Below, piece by piece: positions 18,661-27,966 of a DNA stretch of 64,000 nt. The stretch's first letter is position 1, and each line of letters opens with the position of its first letter. Under the pieces are notes generated by a model. That model did not search any database. It saw only the letters and a list, made by a program, of their open reading frames with translations, and had not been told where the DNA came from. A program made the position numbers and the translations under genes. Origin of the DNA: Planctomycetota bacterium (GTDB taxonomy: Bacteria; Planctomycetota; PLA2; JAEUHO01); assembly GCA_020851795.1 (NCBI GenBank), contig JADZCA010000006.1, positions 1 to 64,000 on the forward strand, read 5' to 3'.

Positions 18661-20732
18661 GGGCGGCTCCCTCGTGAGCGAGCCGTGCTCACGTCGCGAA
18701 GCGGGTGCTCGTCCTGCAGGTTCGGCACGCGCGCGCCGTCCTTCGTGCCCCAGTAGCGGATGCCCTCCACGTCGGGCTGCACGAGCCCGGTGTTGACGTA
18801 GAAGTAGAAGGGGATGATCGGTACGCCGTCGATGAGCAGACGCGCCTCCGCCTCGCGGAAGAGCTGCAGGCGCACCGCCAGGGTCGCCTCCATGCGCGCG
18901 GCGGCGTCGGCGGCGTCGCGCTGCGCGGCGAGGAGGGCCCGCATTCGGTCGCCTTCGCGGCACGCGACCACGAGCTCGTCGACCTGCGCGGGCGTCCACG
19001 ACGCGAGCGAGCCCGCGTCCGAGGCGAGCCCCACCAGCCGGTCGAACAAGGCGTCGCTCCAGCCGGTCTCGTTGTTCCCGTCGCCGGTCGTCCACATGTC
19101 GAGGAACGTCTTCGGGTCGCGATAGTCCCCGATCCAACCGGCCCGCTCGACGTCGTACTCGAGCTTGGCGACGTCGGCGAGGAGCGCCTGCCACTCCTTG
19201 TTGTTCGCCTGCACCTCGATCCCGAGGACCTTCTTCCACTGGTCCGCCACGAACTCGGCGATCTTCTTGTGCCCCTCGCTCGTGTTGAAGACGATCGTGA
19301 ACCGCGGGAAGGGCTTGCCCTGCGGGCCGTAGCCCGCCTCGGCGAACAGGCGCCGCGCGGCCGCGGGGTCGTAGGCGAGGTCGTTCGACGGCGACGCGTA
19401 GTCCGGGACGCCAGGCGGCACGACGGTGGTCGTCGGGATCTCCCCCTTGCGGGTGAGGTCGCGCACGATCGCCTCGCGGTCGATGGCCTTCGCGAGTGCC
19501 CTTCGGACCCGCACGTCGCGGAGGAATTCACGCGTCGTGTTCAGCCGGTAGAAGTAGACGATCATGCCCGGGTTCGCGTGGAAGTCGGGCCGACGGCTGA
19601 GCTGGTCGATCAGGTCCGGCGGGTAGATCCCCGGGAGCCAGTCGACGTCGCCCATGAGGTAGAGGTTGAGCGCCGTGGTCTGGTTGTCGTACGGGAGGAC
19701 GTCGACCGTGCGCAGCGAGACCTCGGACGCGCCCCAGTAGGTGGGGTTGCGCACGAGGCCGATCTTCTCGTTGACCTGCCACGACGCCAGCAGGAACGGC
19801 CCGTTCCCGACGAGTCGCCCCTCGCGGAACCAGTCGAGGCCGTACCGATCGACGGTCTTCCGGTGCACGGGGAAGGTCACGTAGAAGGACGTGAGCTCGA
19901 GGAAGTACGGGGCTAGCGCGTCGAGCTCGACGACGAAGGTCCTCTCGTCGCGCGCGAACGCGCCCTGGTCGACGCCGAAGTGCGCCCTCGCGAGCGCGAG
20001 CGCCGCGGCGCGCCGCTCCGCCTCGCGGCCGAGTGCCGCGAGCACGGCCTCGCCCTCCGCGGGGGTCAAGTCGCCCGAGGTTCGTGACAGCGGCGCGACG
20101 AGCGCGCTCTCCGCGGTGCCCGCCACCTGGTCGCGCAGCGCGTTGCGATCGTCGGTCACGAACTCGGTCCACGCACGGAAGGGCACGCCTGCGGGATGGG
20201 CGCGCAGGAGCGCGTCGAAGCGGCGGATCACCCCCTCGCGCGCGTCGCCGTCCTTGCCCGCCGCGTCGCCTCGCAACGCGGCGACCTGCGCCCCGTACTT
20301 GTTCAGCGCACGGGCGTGACGCACCACGTGCAGGACCGCCGAGTACTCCGAGGCCGTTGCGGGCTCCTGCAGACGCCGCCACGACCACGCGAAGTCGTGC
20401 GCCGTGACGGGGTCCCCGTCCGACCATCGCGCGTCGGGCCGGAGGTGGAAGGTCCACGTGCGCCCGTCGGGCGAGACGTCCCACGACGCCGCCACCGCCG
20501 GCACGGGCTCGAACGTGCCCGGGTCCTTCCGCGTCAGCCCCTCGAAGAGCGCGTCCGCGAGGCGGCCTTCGATCTGCCCTTTCATCCGGTGTGGGTCCAG
20601 CGACTGCGGCTCGCTGCCGTTGACGAAGACGAAGTCCGCGCGCGGGGCCGGCGTGTACGCCGAAAGCGTCGCCGCCACGACGACGAGGGCACCAGCGAAG
20701 GCGGCGAAGAGCCCGAGGAGGGTGCGGTACAT
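18657..20732 (-). CDS. oppA: Peptide ABC transporter substrate-binding protein, family 5 (operon 1)
   Basis: A 691-residue periplasmic or membrane-anchored solute-binding protein, first gene of operon 1. An uncleaved or late-cleaved hydrophobic N terminus (about 5-26) is followed by GSEPQSLDPHRMKGQIEG and ADALFEGLTRKDPG, both classic SBP_bac_5 motifs, and by DVSPDGRTWTFHLRPDARWS. The end, LLIDGVPIIPFYFYVNTGLV, is also typical. It is longer than most family members (about 530-600), with an insertion around 140-260 that is Ala/Arg-rich. A consensus promoter lies 24-52 nt upstream. Confidence 0.93.
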   Translation of the reverse strand: MYRTLLGLFAAFAGALVVVAATLSAYTPAPRADFVFVNGSEPQSLDPHRMKGQIEGRLADALFEGLTRKDPGTFEPVPAVAASWDVSPDGRTWTFHLRPDARWSDGDPVTAHDFAWSWRRLQEPATASEYSAVLHVVRHARALNKYGAQVAALRGDAAGKDGDAREGVIRRFDALLRAHPAGVPFRAWTEFVTDDRNALRDQVAGTAESALVAPLSRTSGDLTPAEGEAVLAALGREAERRAAALALARAHFGVDQGAFARDERTFVVELDALAPYFLELTSFYVTFPVHRKTVDRYGLDWFREGRLVGNGPFLLASWQVNEKIGLVRNPTYWGASEVSLRTVDVLPYDNQTTALNLYLMGDVDWLPGIYPPDLIDQLSRRPDFHANPGMIVYFYRLNTTREFLRDVRVRRALAKAIDREAIVRDLTRKGEIPTTTVVPPGVPDYASPSNDLAYDPAAARRLFAEAGYGPQGKPFPRFTIVFNTSEGHKKIAEFVADQWKKVLGIEVQANNKEWQALLADVAKLEYDVERAGWIGDYRDPKTFLDMWTTGDGNNETGWSDALFDRLVGLASDAGSLASWTPAQVDELVVACREGDRMRALLAAQRDAADAAARMEATLAVRLQLFREAEARLLIDGVPIIPFYFYVNTGLVQPDVEGIRYWGTKDGARVPNLQDEHPLRDVSTARSRGSRP

Positions 20733-20755
20733 GGCGTCCGGGACGAGGGAGGCGG

Positions 20756-20784
20756 ATCCTACCCGCGGGAGGCGCCGCGCTCAA
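20756..20784 (-). promoter_or_regulatory. Consensus promoter of Opp operon 1
   Basis: Read on the minus strand: TTGAGC (20784-20779), 17 nt, TAGGAT (20761-20756). The leader before the oppA ATG is about 17 nt. It matches the promoter at 544-572 in both boxes and spacing. Confidence 0.65.
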
Positions 20785-20796
20785 CGCGCGAGGTCG

Positions 20797-22887
20797 TCAG
20801 TCCGTACGTCCGACGCCGGTGAGCAGCTGGGGGTCGAGGATCGAGCGCCGGCGGTCGCCGCCGCCCGTGAAGATCCCCTTGACGGTGCGCCCCACGAGCC
20901 CGGAGTCCACGGGGTGCCAGAGGGGCACCACCACGGCCTCCTCGAGCAGCATCGCCTCCGCCTCGGCGAGCAGCGTGCGCCGCAGCGTCTCGAGGCCGGC
21001 CGCGTCGGTGGCCTTGTCGAGGGCGGGCTTGACCGTGGGCAGCGCCGCCACGGCGGCGTCCGGCTTGGCCTTGAAGCCGGCCACGTCCTTCGCGCCCGCG
21101 ATCAGCGCGTCGTAGAGCGGGCTCGACCACGCGCAGTCGCCCGCCGGGTTCTTCGTCGTGAACGCCGAGAGGAAGGCCAGCGGGTCGTCGTAGTCCGCGA
21201 TCCACGTCTCGAGGAGCGCGTCCCAGAGGCCCGCGTCCACGGCGATGCTGAAGTCGGACCCGATCTTCTGCACGTAGGAGTAGTCGTCGCCGACCTTGGC
21301 CTTCCACGTCTTCCCGATCGCGTCCGCCGCGCCCTCGAACGTCGCGTCGGCGACGATGGTGAGCCAGGACCCGTCCGGGAAGCGCCGCTTGCCGTACAGC
21401 GCGGCCGCCTTCGAGGCGTCCACGGAGAGCGTGCGCGGGAGGTCGGCCATCCCGCTGGTCCCGGGCGGCACGAAGCGTCGGGCGACCGGCGGCGTCACCG
21501 CGCTCACCGCCTTCGCCGCGACGGCGTCCTTGGCGACGAGCGCCGCGAGCGCCTGGCGGGCCTCCTTCTTCTCGAGCGGCCCCGCGCAGCGGAAGCGCAG
21601 GATCGCGACGCGGCCCGAGGTCACGTCGTAGGCGTCGCCCGCCAGCGACGCGTAGATCTTCTCGGTGTCCTTCGCGGGCTTCCACCCCGGCGCCTTCGCC
21701 GCGCGGATGCCCCTCGAGATGTCGGGCGTCAGCGCGTCGGCGTGGACCCACTGGCACGCCCCCGTGCCGTACTGGCGCAGCACCTCGTCGGGCCCGTTGT
21801 CCACCAGCGCGACGACCTGGTCGAGCCCGACGCTCGACGCGCGCCACCACGCGGGGTTCTTGAAGAGCACCACCTTGAAGGGCGTCGCCTCGCCGCTCTC
21901 GTTGGTGGCCTTGAGCGGGAAGTCGGTGAACGAGACGAAGGCGCCGTTGCAGACCTGGTTCTGGCTCTTGTTGAACGCCTGGTCGCGCTTGTTGCTGACC
22001 CACTTCTCGTGCACCGGCGCGAGCGGCCCGCGCGCGAGCAGCGACGGCAGCCACGGCGCGGGGCCCGCCGTCGTGACGACGAGGGTCTTGTCGTCCTTCG
22101 CCCAGAACGAGCGGTCCTTGCCGACGTGCTCCTCGGCGTCGCGCACGTCCGTGTTGAGGCGGTCGAGCTCCTTGCGCAGCACCTGGAGCAGCGCCCACGC
22201 CCGCTGGCCCTGGTAGGGCTTGTCGGCGGGCCAGGTGGCCAGCTCCTTCGCCTCCTTCGCGTCCACCTCGCCCAGCCACCCGCGCGCGTTGCGCTCGGTG
22301 TCGTTGAGGAACGCCTGCACGTCGTCGGGCGAGAGCGTCTTCTTCTGCTTCTCGCCGCCGATGGCCTCGAGCAGGTCGCTCGAGACGCGGTCGAGGGCGA
22401 CGGCGCGCGGCTTGATCGTCGAGAGGACGAGCACCCCGGGGATGGCGTCGAGCGCGTGGAGGTGCGGCGAGGCGGTGTCGGGGTCGAGCAGGCGGCGCCA
22501 CGCGTAGACGAAGTCGGTGGCCTTGACCGGCCCCTTGTCCTTGAAGGCGTCGCCGAACCGGTGGAACCACATCGCGTCGCGCAGGTGGAAGGTCCACGTC
22601 CGCCCGTCGGGCGAGACGTCCCACGACGCCGCCGCGCCGGGCTCGATCTTGCCGGTCTCGGGATCGAGCCGGGTCAGGCCCTCGAAGCACGCGAGCACGA
22701 CCCGCTCCTCGTCGGGGCCGCCGATCTTGGCGGGGTCGAGGGAGCGGCACGGGGCGGCGTAGGTGAGGCGCTTGGCGCCTGCCGCCGGCGCGTCCTCGGC
22801 GCGGACGGGCCCCACGCCCCCCATCGCGAGCACGATCGTCGCGAGCGAGACCGCCGCGACCCAGCCCAGCGCACCGGAGCGACCCAT
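20797..22887 (-). CDS. Peptide ABC transporter substrate-binding protein, family 5 (orphan, without permease)
   Basis: A 696-residue secreted protein with a clear signal peptide (cleavage after VRA near residue 29). It has ERVVLACFEGLTRLDPETGK and DVSPDGRTWTFHLRDAMWF, and a C-terminal LLEEAVVVPLWHPVDSGLVG, as expected for SBP_bac_5. It lies 64 nt upstream of oppA and 54 nt downstream of coaD on the same strand. DNA coding for the DVSPDGRTWTFHL block is nearly identical to that in oppA (about 50 nt with one difference), so the two genes are duplicates or have exchanged sequence. It probably offers the operon 1 transporter a second substrate range. Confidence 0.9.
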   Translation of the reverse strand: MGRSGALGWVAAVSLATIVLAMGGVGPVRAEDAPAAGAKRLTYAAPCRSLDPAKIGGPDEERVVLACFEGLTRLDPETGKIEPGAAASWDVSPDGRTWTFHLRDAMWFHRFGDAFKDKGPVKATDFVYAWRRLLDPDTASPHLHALDAIPGVLVLSTIKPRAVALDRVSSDLLEAIGGEKQKKTLSPDDVQAFLNDTERNARGWLGEVDAKEAKELATWPADKPYQGQRAWALLQVLRKELDRLNTDVRDAEEHVGKDRSFWAKDDKTLVVTTAGPAPWLPSLLARGPLAPVHEKWVSNKRDQAFNKSQNQVCNGAFVSFTDFPLKATNESGEATPFKVVLFKNPAWWRASSVGLDQVVALVDNGPDEVLRQYGTGACQWVHADALTPDISRGIRAAKAPGWKPAKDTEKIYASLAGDAYDVTSGRVAILRFRCAGPLEKKEARQALAALVAKDAVAAKAVSAVTPPVARRFVPPGTSGMADLPRTLSVDASKAAALYGKRRFPDGSWLTIVADATFEGAADAIGKTWKAKVGDDYSYVQKIGSDFSIAVDAGLWDALLETWIADYDDPLAFLSAFTTKNPAGDCAWSSPLYDALIAGAKDVAGFKAKPDAAVAALPTVKPALDKATDAAGLETLRRTLLAEAEAMLLEEAVVVPLWHPVDSGLVGRTVKGIFTGGGDRRRSILDPQLLTGVGRTD

Positions 22888-22941
22888 GGCGACTCTCCCG
22901 CCGCACCCTCGGGGACGCCCCCCGCGAGCCGGGGGCGCATC

Positions 22942-23433
22942 TTACCGCGGGCGCTGCCCCGCGCGGCGGGCGATCGCCGCCGCGACGTCGGCCGGGACGA
23001 GCCCCGTCAGGTCCCCACCGAGGGCCGCGACCTCGCGGACCAGTGTGGACGACACGAAGGCGTGCTCGGCGGAGGGCGCGAGGAACACGGTCTCGAGCTC
23101 CGGGGCGAGGTGGCGGTTCATCTGCAGCATCCGCAGCTCGTACTCCCAGTCCTGGTAGGTGCGGACCCCGCGCACCAGCACCGACGCGCCCTGCGCGCGG
23201 GCGAAGGCGACGAGGAGCCCGTCGAAGGGCTCCGCCGCCACGTTGCGCCAGGGCGCGACGTGGGCACGCACGAGGGCCACGCGCTCCTCGGCGGGCAGGA
23301 GCGTGGACTTCCCCGCCGCCGAGACGGCCACGACGAGCCGGTCGAAGAGCCCGGCCGCGCGGCGCACGACGTCGAGGTGCCCGTGCGTCACGGGGTCGAA
23401 GGTGCCCGGGAACAGCGCGACGCGGCCGGCCAT
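22942..23433 (-). CDS. coaD: Phosphopantetheine adenylyltransferase
   Basis: A 163-residue enzyme of coenzyme A synthesis that transfers AMP from ATP to 4-prime-phosphopantetheine. It shows FPGTFDPVTHGHLDVVRRAA at the N terminus, with the nucleotidyltransferase THGH at 16-19. VRGVRTYQDWEYELRMLQMN lies in the middle, and SSTLVREVAALGGDL carries the ISSTxxR-type signature near the C terminus. Length and order of motifs are normal. It sits between an lptD-like gene (34 nt upstream) and the orphan binding protein. It has its own TAGAGT box 8 nt before the ATG. Confidence 0.96.
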   Translation of the reverse strand: MAGRVALFPGTFDPVTHGHLDVVRRAAGLFDRLVVAVSAAGKSTLLPAEERVALVRAHVAPWRNVAAEPFDGLLVAFARAQGASVLVRGVRTYQDWEYELRMLQMNRHLAPELETVFLAPSAEHAFVSSTLVREVAALGGDLTGLVPADVAAAIARRAGQRPR

Positions 23434-23441
23434 CGGGACCG

Positions 23442-23447
23442 ACTCTA
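23442..23447 (-). promoter_or_regulatory. TAGAGT -10 box for leaderless transcription of coaD
   Basis: Minus strand TAGAGT, 8 nt before the ATG at 23433, with no Shine-Dalgarno sequence between. TGACGC (23470-23465) lies 17 nt upstream, overlapping the stop codon of the preceding gene, and could serve as a weak -35. Confidence 0.45.
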
Positions 23448-23467
23448 CCGCGCCGGGCCCGGCGGCG

Positions 23468-26155
23468 TCACGGGGCGGCTCCGAGCACGTCGTCGCGCGC
23501 CTGGAAGGGCGACCGCGTCGGCCGCCCGCCGATCGCGGGGAGCACGTCCACGAACACGCCGAGGTCGCGGCCGGCCTGCTTGGCGGTGACGCCGAGCTGG
23601 AAGACGTGGTCGTCGCTGAACCGCAGCAGCGACAGCCGCACCGAGCCGTCGCCGCTGCGCTCGAGGTCCTCGTAGGCCGCCACGCGGATCGCCCACTTCG
23701 GGTCCCATCGCCAGTACGCGTCCACCCACGGCCCGAGCGCCTTGTCGTGCACCTGACGCAGCCCGACGGCGACCGCGAAGTCCTCCGTGGGCGCCACGAG
23801 GACGCCGCCGGTGGCGCGCCGCAGCGCCGCGCCCTCGAATGCCCCGAGCGCGTTCGCCGCGAACCACACCTGGTTGGGGGCGAGCTCCCAGAGCAGCCAG
23901 CCCTCCGCCTCGCCCGGCCCGCGGCGGCCGTAGGGGCCGATCTCGTCGGGCCACCACGACACGCGCAGGCGCGCGTCGAGCAGGTCCACGTTGCGCCGCT
24001 CGTCGCCGACCCCGCGCGACGTGGTGAGCCGGTTGCGCAGCTCGCAGAACACCTCGGTGCGGTCCTCCTCGGTGTCGATGCGGTCGAAGTAGGGCACGTC
24101 GTCGGGGTCGTAGGGGTCGAGGAAGCGCGCGTACCCCCCGACGTCCACGTCCACCGTGTGCCGCAGCCCGTCGAGCGACCACGGCCCGCCGAAGGTCCCG
24201 AAATCGCGGTGGAGCTGGACGTTGGCGCGCACGCCCGCCTCCATCGCGGTCCGCACGACGTCGTCGCCGCCGTCGTCGCGGTCGAAGTACGCCGTGCCGC
24301 GCCCGCCGACGAAGGGCGAGACCCGCACGTCGCCCAGGGAGAACGGCGCGTAGACGCGCTCGGTGAGGTCGAGCCGGTTCGCGTGGTAGCCGTCGTCGTC
24401 CACCGCGTCGTCGAAGTTGTGCACGAGCGACCCCGCCCGCGCCTCGGTCGAGAGGTCGAGGGACGGCCCGGCCCCGAGGCGCGGCAGCGGCACCGACTCG
24501 GACCACAGCGCGGCCTCGGGCTGCGCGACCGACTCGGTGACGAAGTCGCGCCAGTGGGCGCCCGCGGTCAGCGTCGCGGCGGCCCCCCCGTCGAGGAAGC
24601 GGGCCCGCGCGTAGGACTCGCGGTCCTTGTGCGTGCGCACGTCGGCCTCGAAGAACTCGCGCTGCACGCCGCGGTCGGAGAACAGGTTGGCCTCGGCGTC
24701 GAGGCGCCACCGCGGCGCGACCTCCCAGCGGTTCTCGAGCCACAGCATGCCGCGGAAGCCGGGCCCCGCGTCGTAGCCCGTGCGGTCCTCGCCCGTGGCG
24801 TCGTGCATCGCGAACGTCTGAAGCCGCCCCTCGACCGCGCGCAGCTTGCTCTTCCACGACGGCAGCCGCCACCGCAGGTCGGTCGCGCCCGCGGGCCCGC
24901 GGTCGGTGTAGCCGCCGACGTCCACGGTCCAGTCGAACCACGGCTCCGGCGAGCCCTCGCGGCCGCCGAAGCCGAGGAACCCCGTCCAGCCGAGCGACGA
25001 GCGCTTGCCGAAGCGGAGCCGGCGCACGCCGACGGGCATGTCCTCGAGGTCGTCGCCGCCGAACGTCGCCGAGCCGACGCGGAACAGCGGCACGCGCTCG
25101 GCCTGCCCGACGATGCCCTGCGCGCTGTAGCGCTTGGTCGCCCACGGCGCCGAGGCCGTCGACCCGGGCGGCGCTTCCTGCCCGCGGAAGCCGAGGAACA
25201 GCGGCTCGCCCGCGACCGCGTCGCCGTACTCCTCGATCGACATCGTCGAGACGCGCAGCGCGATGCGGTCGTTGGCGCGGCTCGTGGACGCCTCGGCGTC
25301 GTCGAAGCTGGCCAGCCCCGCCGCGAGGATCCGCGCGCGCGACGCGCGCACGTGCAGCGGCACCGGCGTCGCGTCGCGCCCCATCGTGCCCGCCTGGCCG
25401 TCGAAGCGCGGCTCGACGAGCAGCGCCCGGTTGCGCCGCGCGTCCACGTACAGCTCGCTCGCACGGAACCGCAGCACGCCGGAGACCAGCTCGACGCCGC
25501 CCTCGGCGTACACGCCGACGAGCGCGTCGGGCACCACCGACGCCCCCGCCGTCGCCACGGGCCCCGCGCCGCGCGACCCGGCCCCCGCCCCCGCGGCCGC
25601 TTCGCGCGCCGTCTTGGGCGTCCCGGCGGCGCCGTCGGCCTCCGCGCCGCCGAGGAATCCGCCGAGGTCGGGCGACTTCTCCTTGTCGAGCCACACGACG
25701 ATCGAGCGGGCCTTCACCGACAGGTCCTTGCCCGAGACGTGGGGGTTGCCCACCAGCACGCACACCCACGTGGACTGCCCGCCGTCGAAGACGTGCAGGC
25801 GCCCGACGAGCGGGTCCATCGTCAGCCGGACCGACTCCGGGAGCGACGCGAGGCCCGCCGCGCCCTTCCCCGGGGCGCGGGCCGCGTCGGGCGCGGGCTC
25901 GGTGCGCGGGGAGGCGCTGGGCGCGGTCGGCACCGTCGGCAGGGGGACCCCGAGCAGCTCGTCGAGGGCCTCGGGCGGCGCGGGGTGGGCGTCCTTGGCG
26001 CGGGGCTCGGCGCGCGGACGGGGCGCTTCGGCGGGCCCGGCTGCGGGCCCGGCGGGCGCCTTGCCCGGCGGCGGCGGGTCGCCCGCGACGGCCGGCGCGC
26101 CCCGTAGGGCGGCGGCGAGCAGGAGGGCCCAGAGGGGGGCAGCCGTCCGGCGCAT
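23468..26155 (-). CDS. lptD: LptD-like outer membrane beta-barrel protein (LPS assembly/OstA type)
   Basis: An 895-residue secreted protein with a signal peptide (cleavage after AVAG near 25) and a Pro/Ala-rich linker to about 100. An OstA/LptA-type jelly-roll region comes next, with VGVYAEGGVELVSGVLRFRA and repeated strand patterns (about 110-330). The C-terminal barrel, from about 380, is rich in alternating aromatic strands. RWRLDAEANLFSDRGVQREF near 483-502 is the best match to the LptD barrel. LptD inserts LPS or a related glycolipid into the outer leaflet. The N-terminal Cys pairs used for disulfide maturation in E. coli LptD are not evident. Next to murJ and coaD this fits an envelope-biogenesis cluster. 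The family assignment is good, but the name lptD is provisional because no other lpt gene is in view. Confidence 0.7.
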   Translation of the reverse strand: MRRTAAPLWALLLAAALRGAPAVAGDPPPPGKAPAGPAAGPAEAPRPRAEPRAKDAHPAPPEALDELLGVPLPTVPTAPSASPRTEPAPDAARAPGKGAAGLASLPESVRLTMDPLVGRLHVFDGGQSTWVCVLVGNPHVSGKDLSVKARSIVVWLDKEKSPDLGGFLGGAEADGAAGTPKTAREAAAGAGAGSRGAGPVATAGASVVPDALVGVYAEGGVELVSGVLRFRASELYVDARRNRALLVEPRFDGQAGTMGRDATPVPLHVRASRARILAAGLASFDDAEASTSRANDRIALRVSTMSIEEYGDAVAGEPLFLGFRGQEAPPGSTASAPWATKRYSAQGIVGQAERVPLFRVGSATFGGDDLEDMPVGVRRLRFGKRSSLGWTGFLGFGGREGSPEPWFDWTVDVGGYTDRGPAGATDLRWRLPSWKSKLRAVEGRLQTFAMHDATGEDRTGYDAGPGFRGMLWLENRWEVAPRWRLDAEANLFSDRGVQREFFEADVRTHKDRESYARARFLDGGAAATLTAGAHWRDFVTESVAQPEAALWSESVPLPRLGAGPSLDLSTEARAGSLVHNFDDAVDDDGYHANRLDLTERVYAPFSLGDVRVSPFVGGRGTAYFDRDDGGDDVVRTAMEAGVRANVQLHRDFGTFGGPWSLDGLRHTVDVDVGGYARFLDPYDPDDVPYFDRIDTEEDRTEVFCELRNRLTTSRGVGDERRNVDLLDARLRVSWWPDEIGPYGRRGPGEAEGWLLWELAPNQVWFAANALGAFEGAALRRATGGVLVAPTEDFAVAVGLRQVHDKALGPWVDAYWRWDPKWAIRVAAYEDLERSGDGSVRLSLLRFSDDHVFQLGVTAKQAGRDLGVFVDVLPAIGGRPTRSPFQARDDVLGAAP

Positions 26156-26191
26156 GCGAAGGCGGGCGCGATCCTCCGGGTCGCCCGGCAG

Positions 26192-27784
26192 CTACCGGGG
26201 GGCCCGGCGCCGGAGGACGGAGCGGACGATACCCGACGCCTCCTCGACGCGCAGGACCCGGGCGAGCCCGAGGTAGAGGACGACGCAGGCCCCCACCGTG
26301 GCGACGAGCCCCCCGGCGGAGGCGAGCAGCCCGTGGTCGAGAGGCCCCCCCCGGTGGAGCAGCATGCGCGCCGCGACGTACGCGACGCCGCCCATCGCGA
26401 GCGAGGCGGCGACGACGCGGAGGGCGAACCCGGTCCCGGGCCCGCAGCGGTGGCCGCGGCGGTGCGCGCTCGCGCGCAGCGCGAGGTAGTTCACGGTCGC
26501 GCCGAGCGCCGTGGCCAGCGGGAACGCCACGAGCCCCCACGGGCCCCGCGCGCCGACCGCGACCCCGAGCGTGGCCGCGATCCCGGCGAGGGAGGCGGCC
26601 ATCGGCGTCTTCGTGTCCCCGCGCGCGTGGAACGCCGCGGCGGCGCTCTTGACGCCGGCGTAGCAGACGACGCCGAGCGCGTAGGCGCGCACCGCCTCGG
26701 CCACCATGGCCGTGTCGGCCGCGTCGAACGCGCCCCGCTCGTAGACGACCCGCACCAGCGGCTCGGCGAGCGCCACCAGCCCGACGCCCGCGGGGAGCGC
26801 GAGCAGCAGGTTGAGGCGCAGCGCGCGGCGGATCACGTCGTCGAGCCCGGCGGTGTCGCCGGCGGCGGCGTGGCGGGACGCGGCCGCCAGCGACACCGTC
26901 CCCAGCGCGACGCCGACGAGCCCGATCGGCAGGTGGATCAGGCGGAACGCGTAGGTGAGCGCGGAGACCCACCCCTCGCCGCCGGCCGCGAGCGCCGTCG
27001 TGACCACGATCGTGACCTGCGTGCCCGCGAGCGCGACGGCGACCGGCGCCATGCGGCGCACGACCGTGCGCAGGTCGGGGTCGCGCAAGCGCGCGTCCAC
27101 CACGAGCCCGCCGCGCCAGCCGACCGCGCGCAGGGCCGGCACCTGCACGAGCGCCTGCGCCAGCCCGCCCAGCAGGACGAACACCGCCCAACCGAGCAGC
27201 GCGTCTTCGACCGACCATCGCAACGCGAGCAGCCCGAGGCCGCCGACGATGGAGACGACGTTGAACGCGACGGGGGCGAACGCGGGCACGACGTAGCGGC
27301 GGTGGGCGTTGAGCACGCCCATCAGCACCGCGGCGGCGGCCACGCAGGGCAGGAACGGGAACATCACGCGCGTGAGCGGGACCGCGGCCGCGCGCTTGGC
27401 GGGCCCGGCGTCGGCGGCGACGACGTCCACCACCGGGCCGGCGAAGAGGATCCCGAGCACGGCGAGCGCGCCCGTCACGGCGACGAGCGTGCCGAGCACG
27501 GTGCGCGCGAGCCGGAAGGCGGCGGCGTCGCCGCGCTCGGCCCGCACCTTCGAGAAGGTCGGGACGAACGCGCTGGAGAGCGCCCCCTCCGCGAAGAGGT
27601 CGCGCAGGAGGTTGGGGATGCGGAAGGCGACCTGGAACGCGTCGGCCAGGTGCGTGGCGCCGAAGAGCCCCGCGAAGAGGGCCTCGCGGACCAGCCCCCC
27701 CACACGGCTGGTCGCGGTCGCGACGGACACGACGGCGGCCGGCCGGCCGACCGCCTCGCGCGCGCGCTCGCCACCCTCGGCCAC
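26192..27784 (-). CDS. murJ: Lipid II flippase MurJ (MviN family)
   Basis: A 530-residue polytopic membrane protein of the MOP superfamily that flips lipid II for peptidoglycan synthesis. It has VATATSRVGGLVREALFAGL and then DAFQVAFRIPNLLRDLFAEG, ALSSAFVPTFSKVRAERG near the N terminus, which is the MurJ hallmark block. FYARGDTKTP-type sequence occurs as FHARGDTKTPMAASL near 395. Around 14 hydrophobic segments can be counted. The start is GTG at 27784, chosen because GGAGG lies 8 nt upstream and the flippase block follows at the usual distance. It lies 36 nt before the lptD-like gene, probably co-transcribed. Confidence 0.93.
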   Translation of the reverse strand: MAEGGERAREAVGRPAAVVSVATATSRVGGLVREALFAGLFGATHLADAFQVAFRIPNLLRDLFAEGALSSAFVPTFSKVRAERGDAAAFRLARTVLGTLVAVTGALAVLGILFAGPVVDVVAADAGPAKRAAAVPLTRVMFPFLPCVAAAAVLMGVLNAHRRYVVPAFAPVAFNVVSIVGGLGLLALRWSVEDALLGWAVFVLLGGLAQALVQVPALRAVGWRGGLVVDARLRDPDLRTVVRRMAPVAVALAGTQVTIVVTTALAAGGEGWVSALTYAFRLIHLPIGLVGVALGTVSLAAASRHAAAGDTAGLDDVIRRALRLNLLLALPAGVGLVALAEPLVRVVYERGAFDAADTAMVAEAVRAYALGVVCYAGVKSAAAAFHARGDTKTPMAASLAGIAATLGVAVGARGPWGLVAFPLATALGATVNYLALRASAHRRGHRCGPGTGFALRVVAASLAMGGVAYVAARMLLHRGGPLDHGLLASAGGLVATVGACVVLYLGLARVLRVEEASGIVRSVLRRRAPR

Positions 27785-27966
27785 CGGACGACCCTCCGGG
27801 CGCGGACGGCCGCGCCCGCGCCGCGAGGGCTCGGTCGCCGCGCGCCCCCGCGCGAGCGCCGCCCCCCGACGGCCCCGACCACCGCTCACCGAGCCGAACG
27901 GGCCTCCGCGAGCGCGGGCGCCGCGGCACCCGCGCGCCCGGTGTCCCGTGCTCCGTCCGAGCGCGG

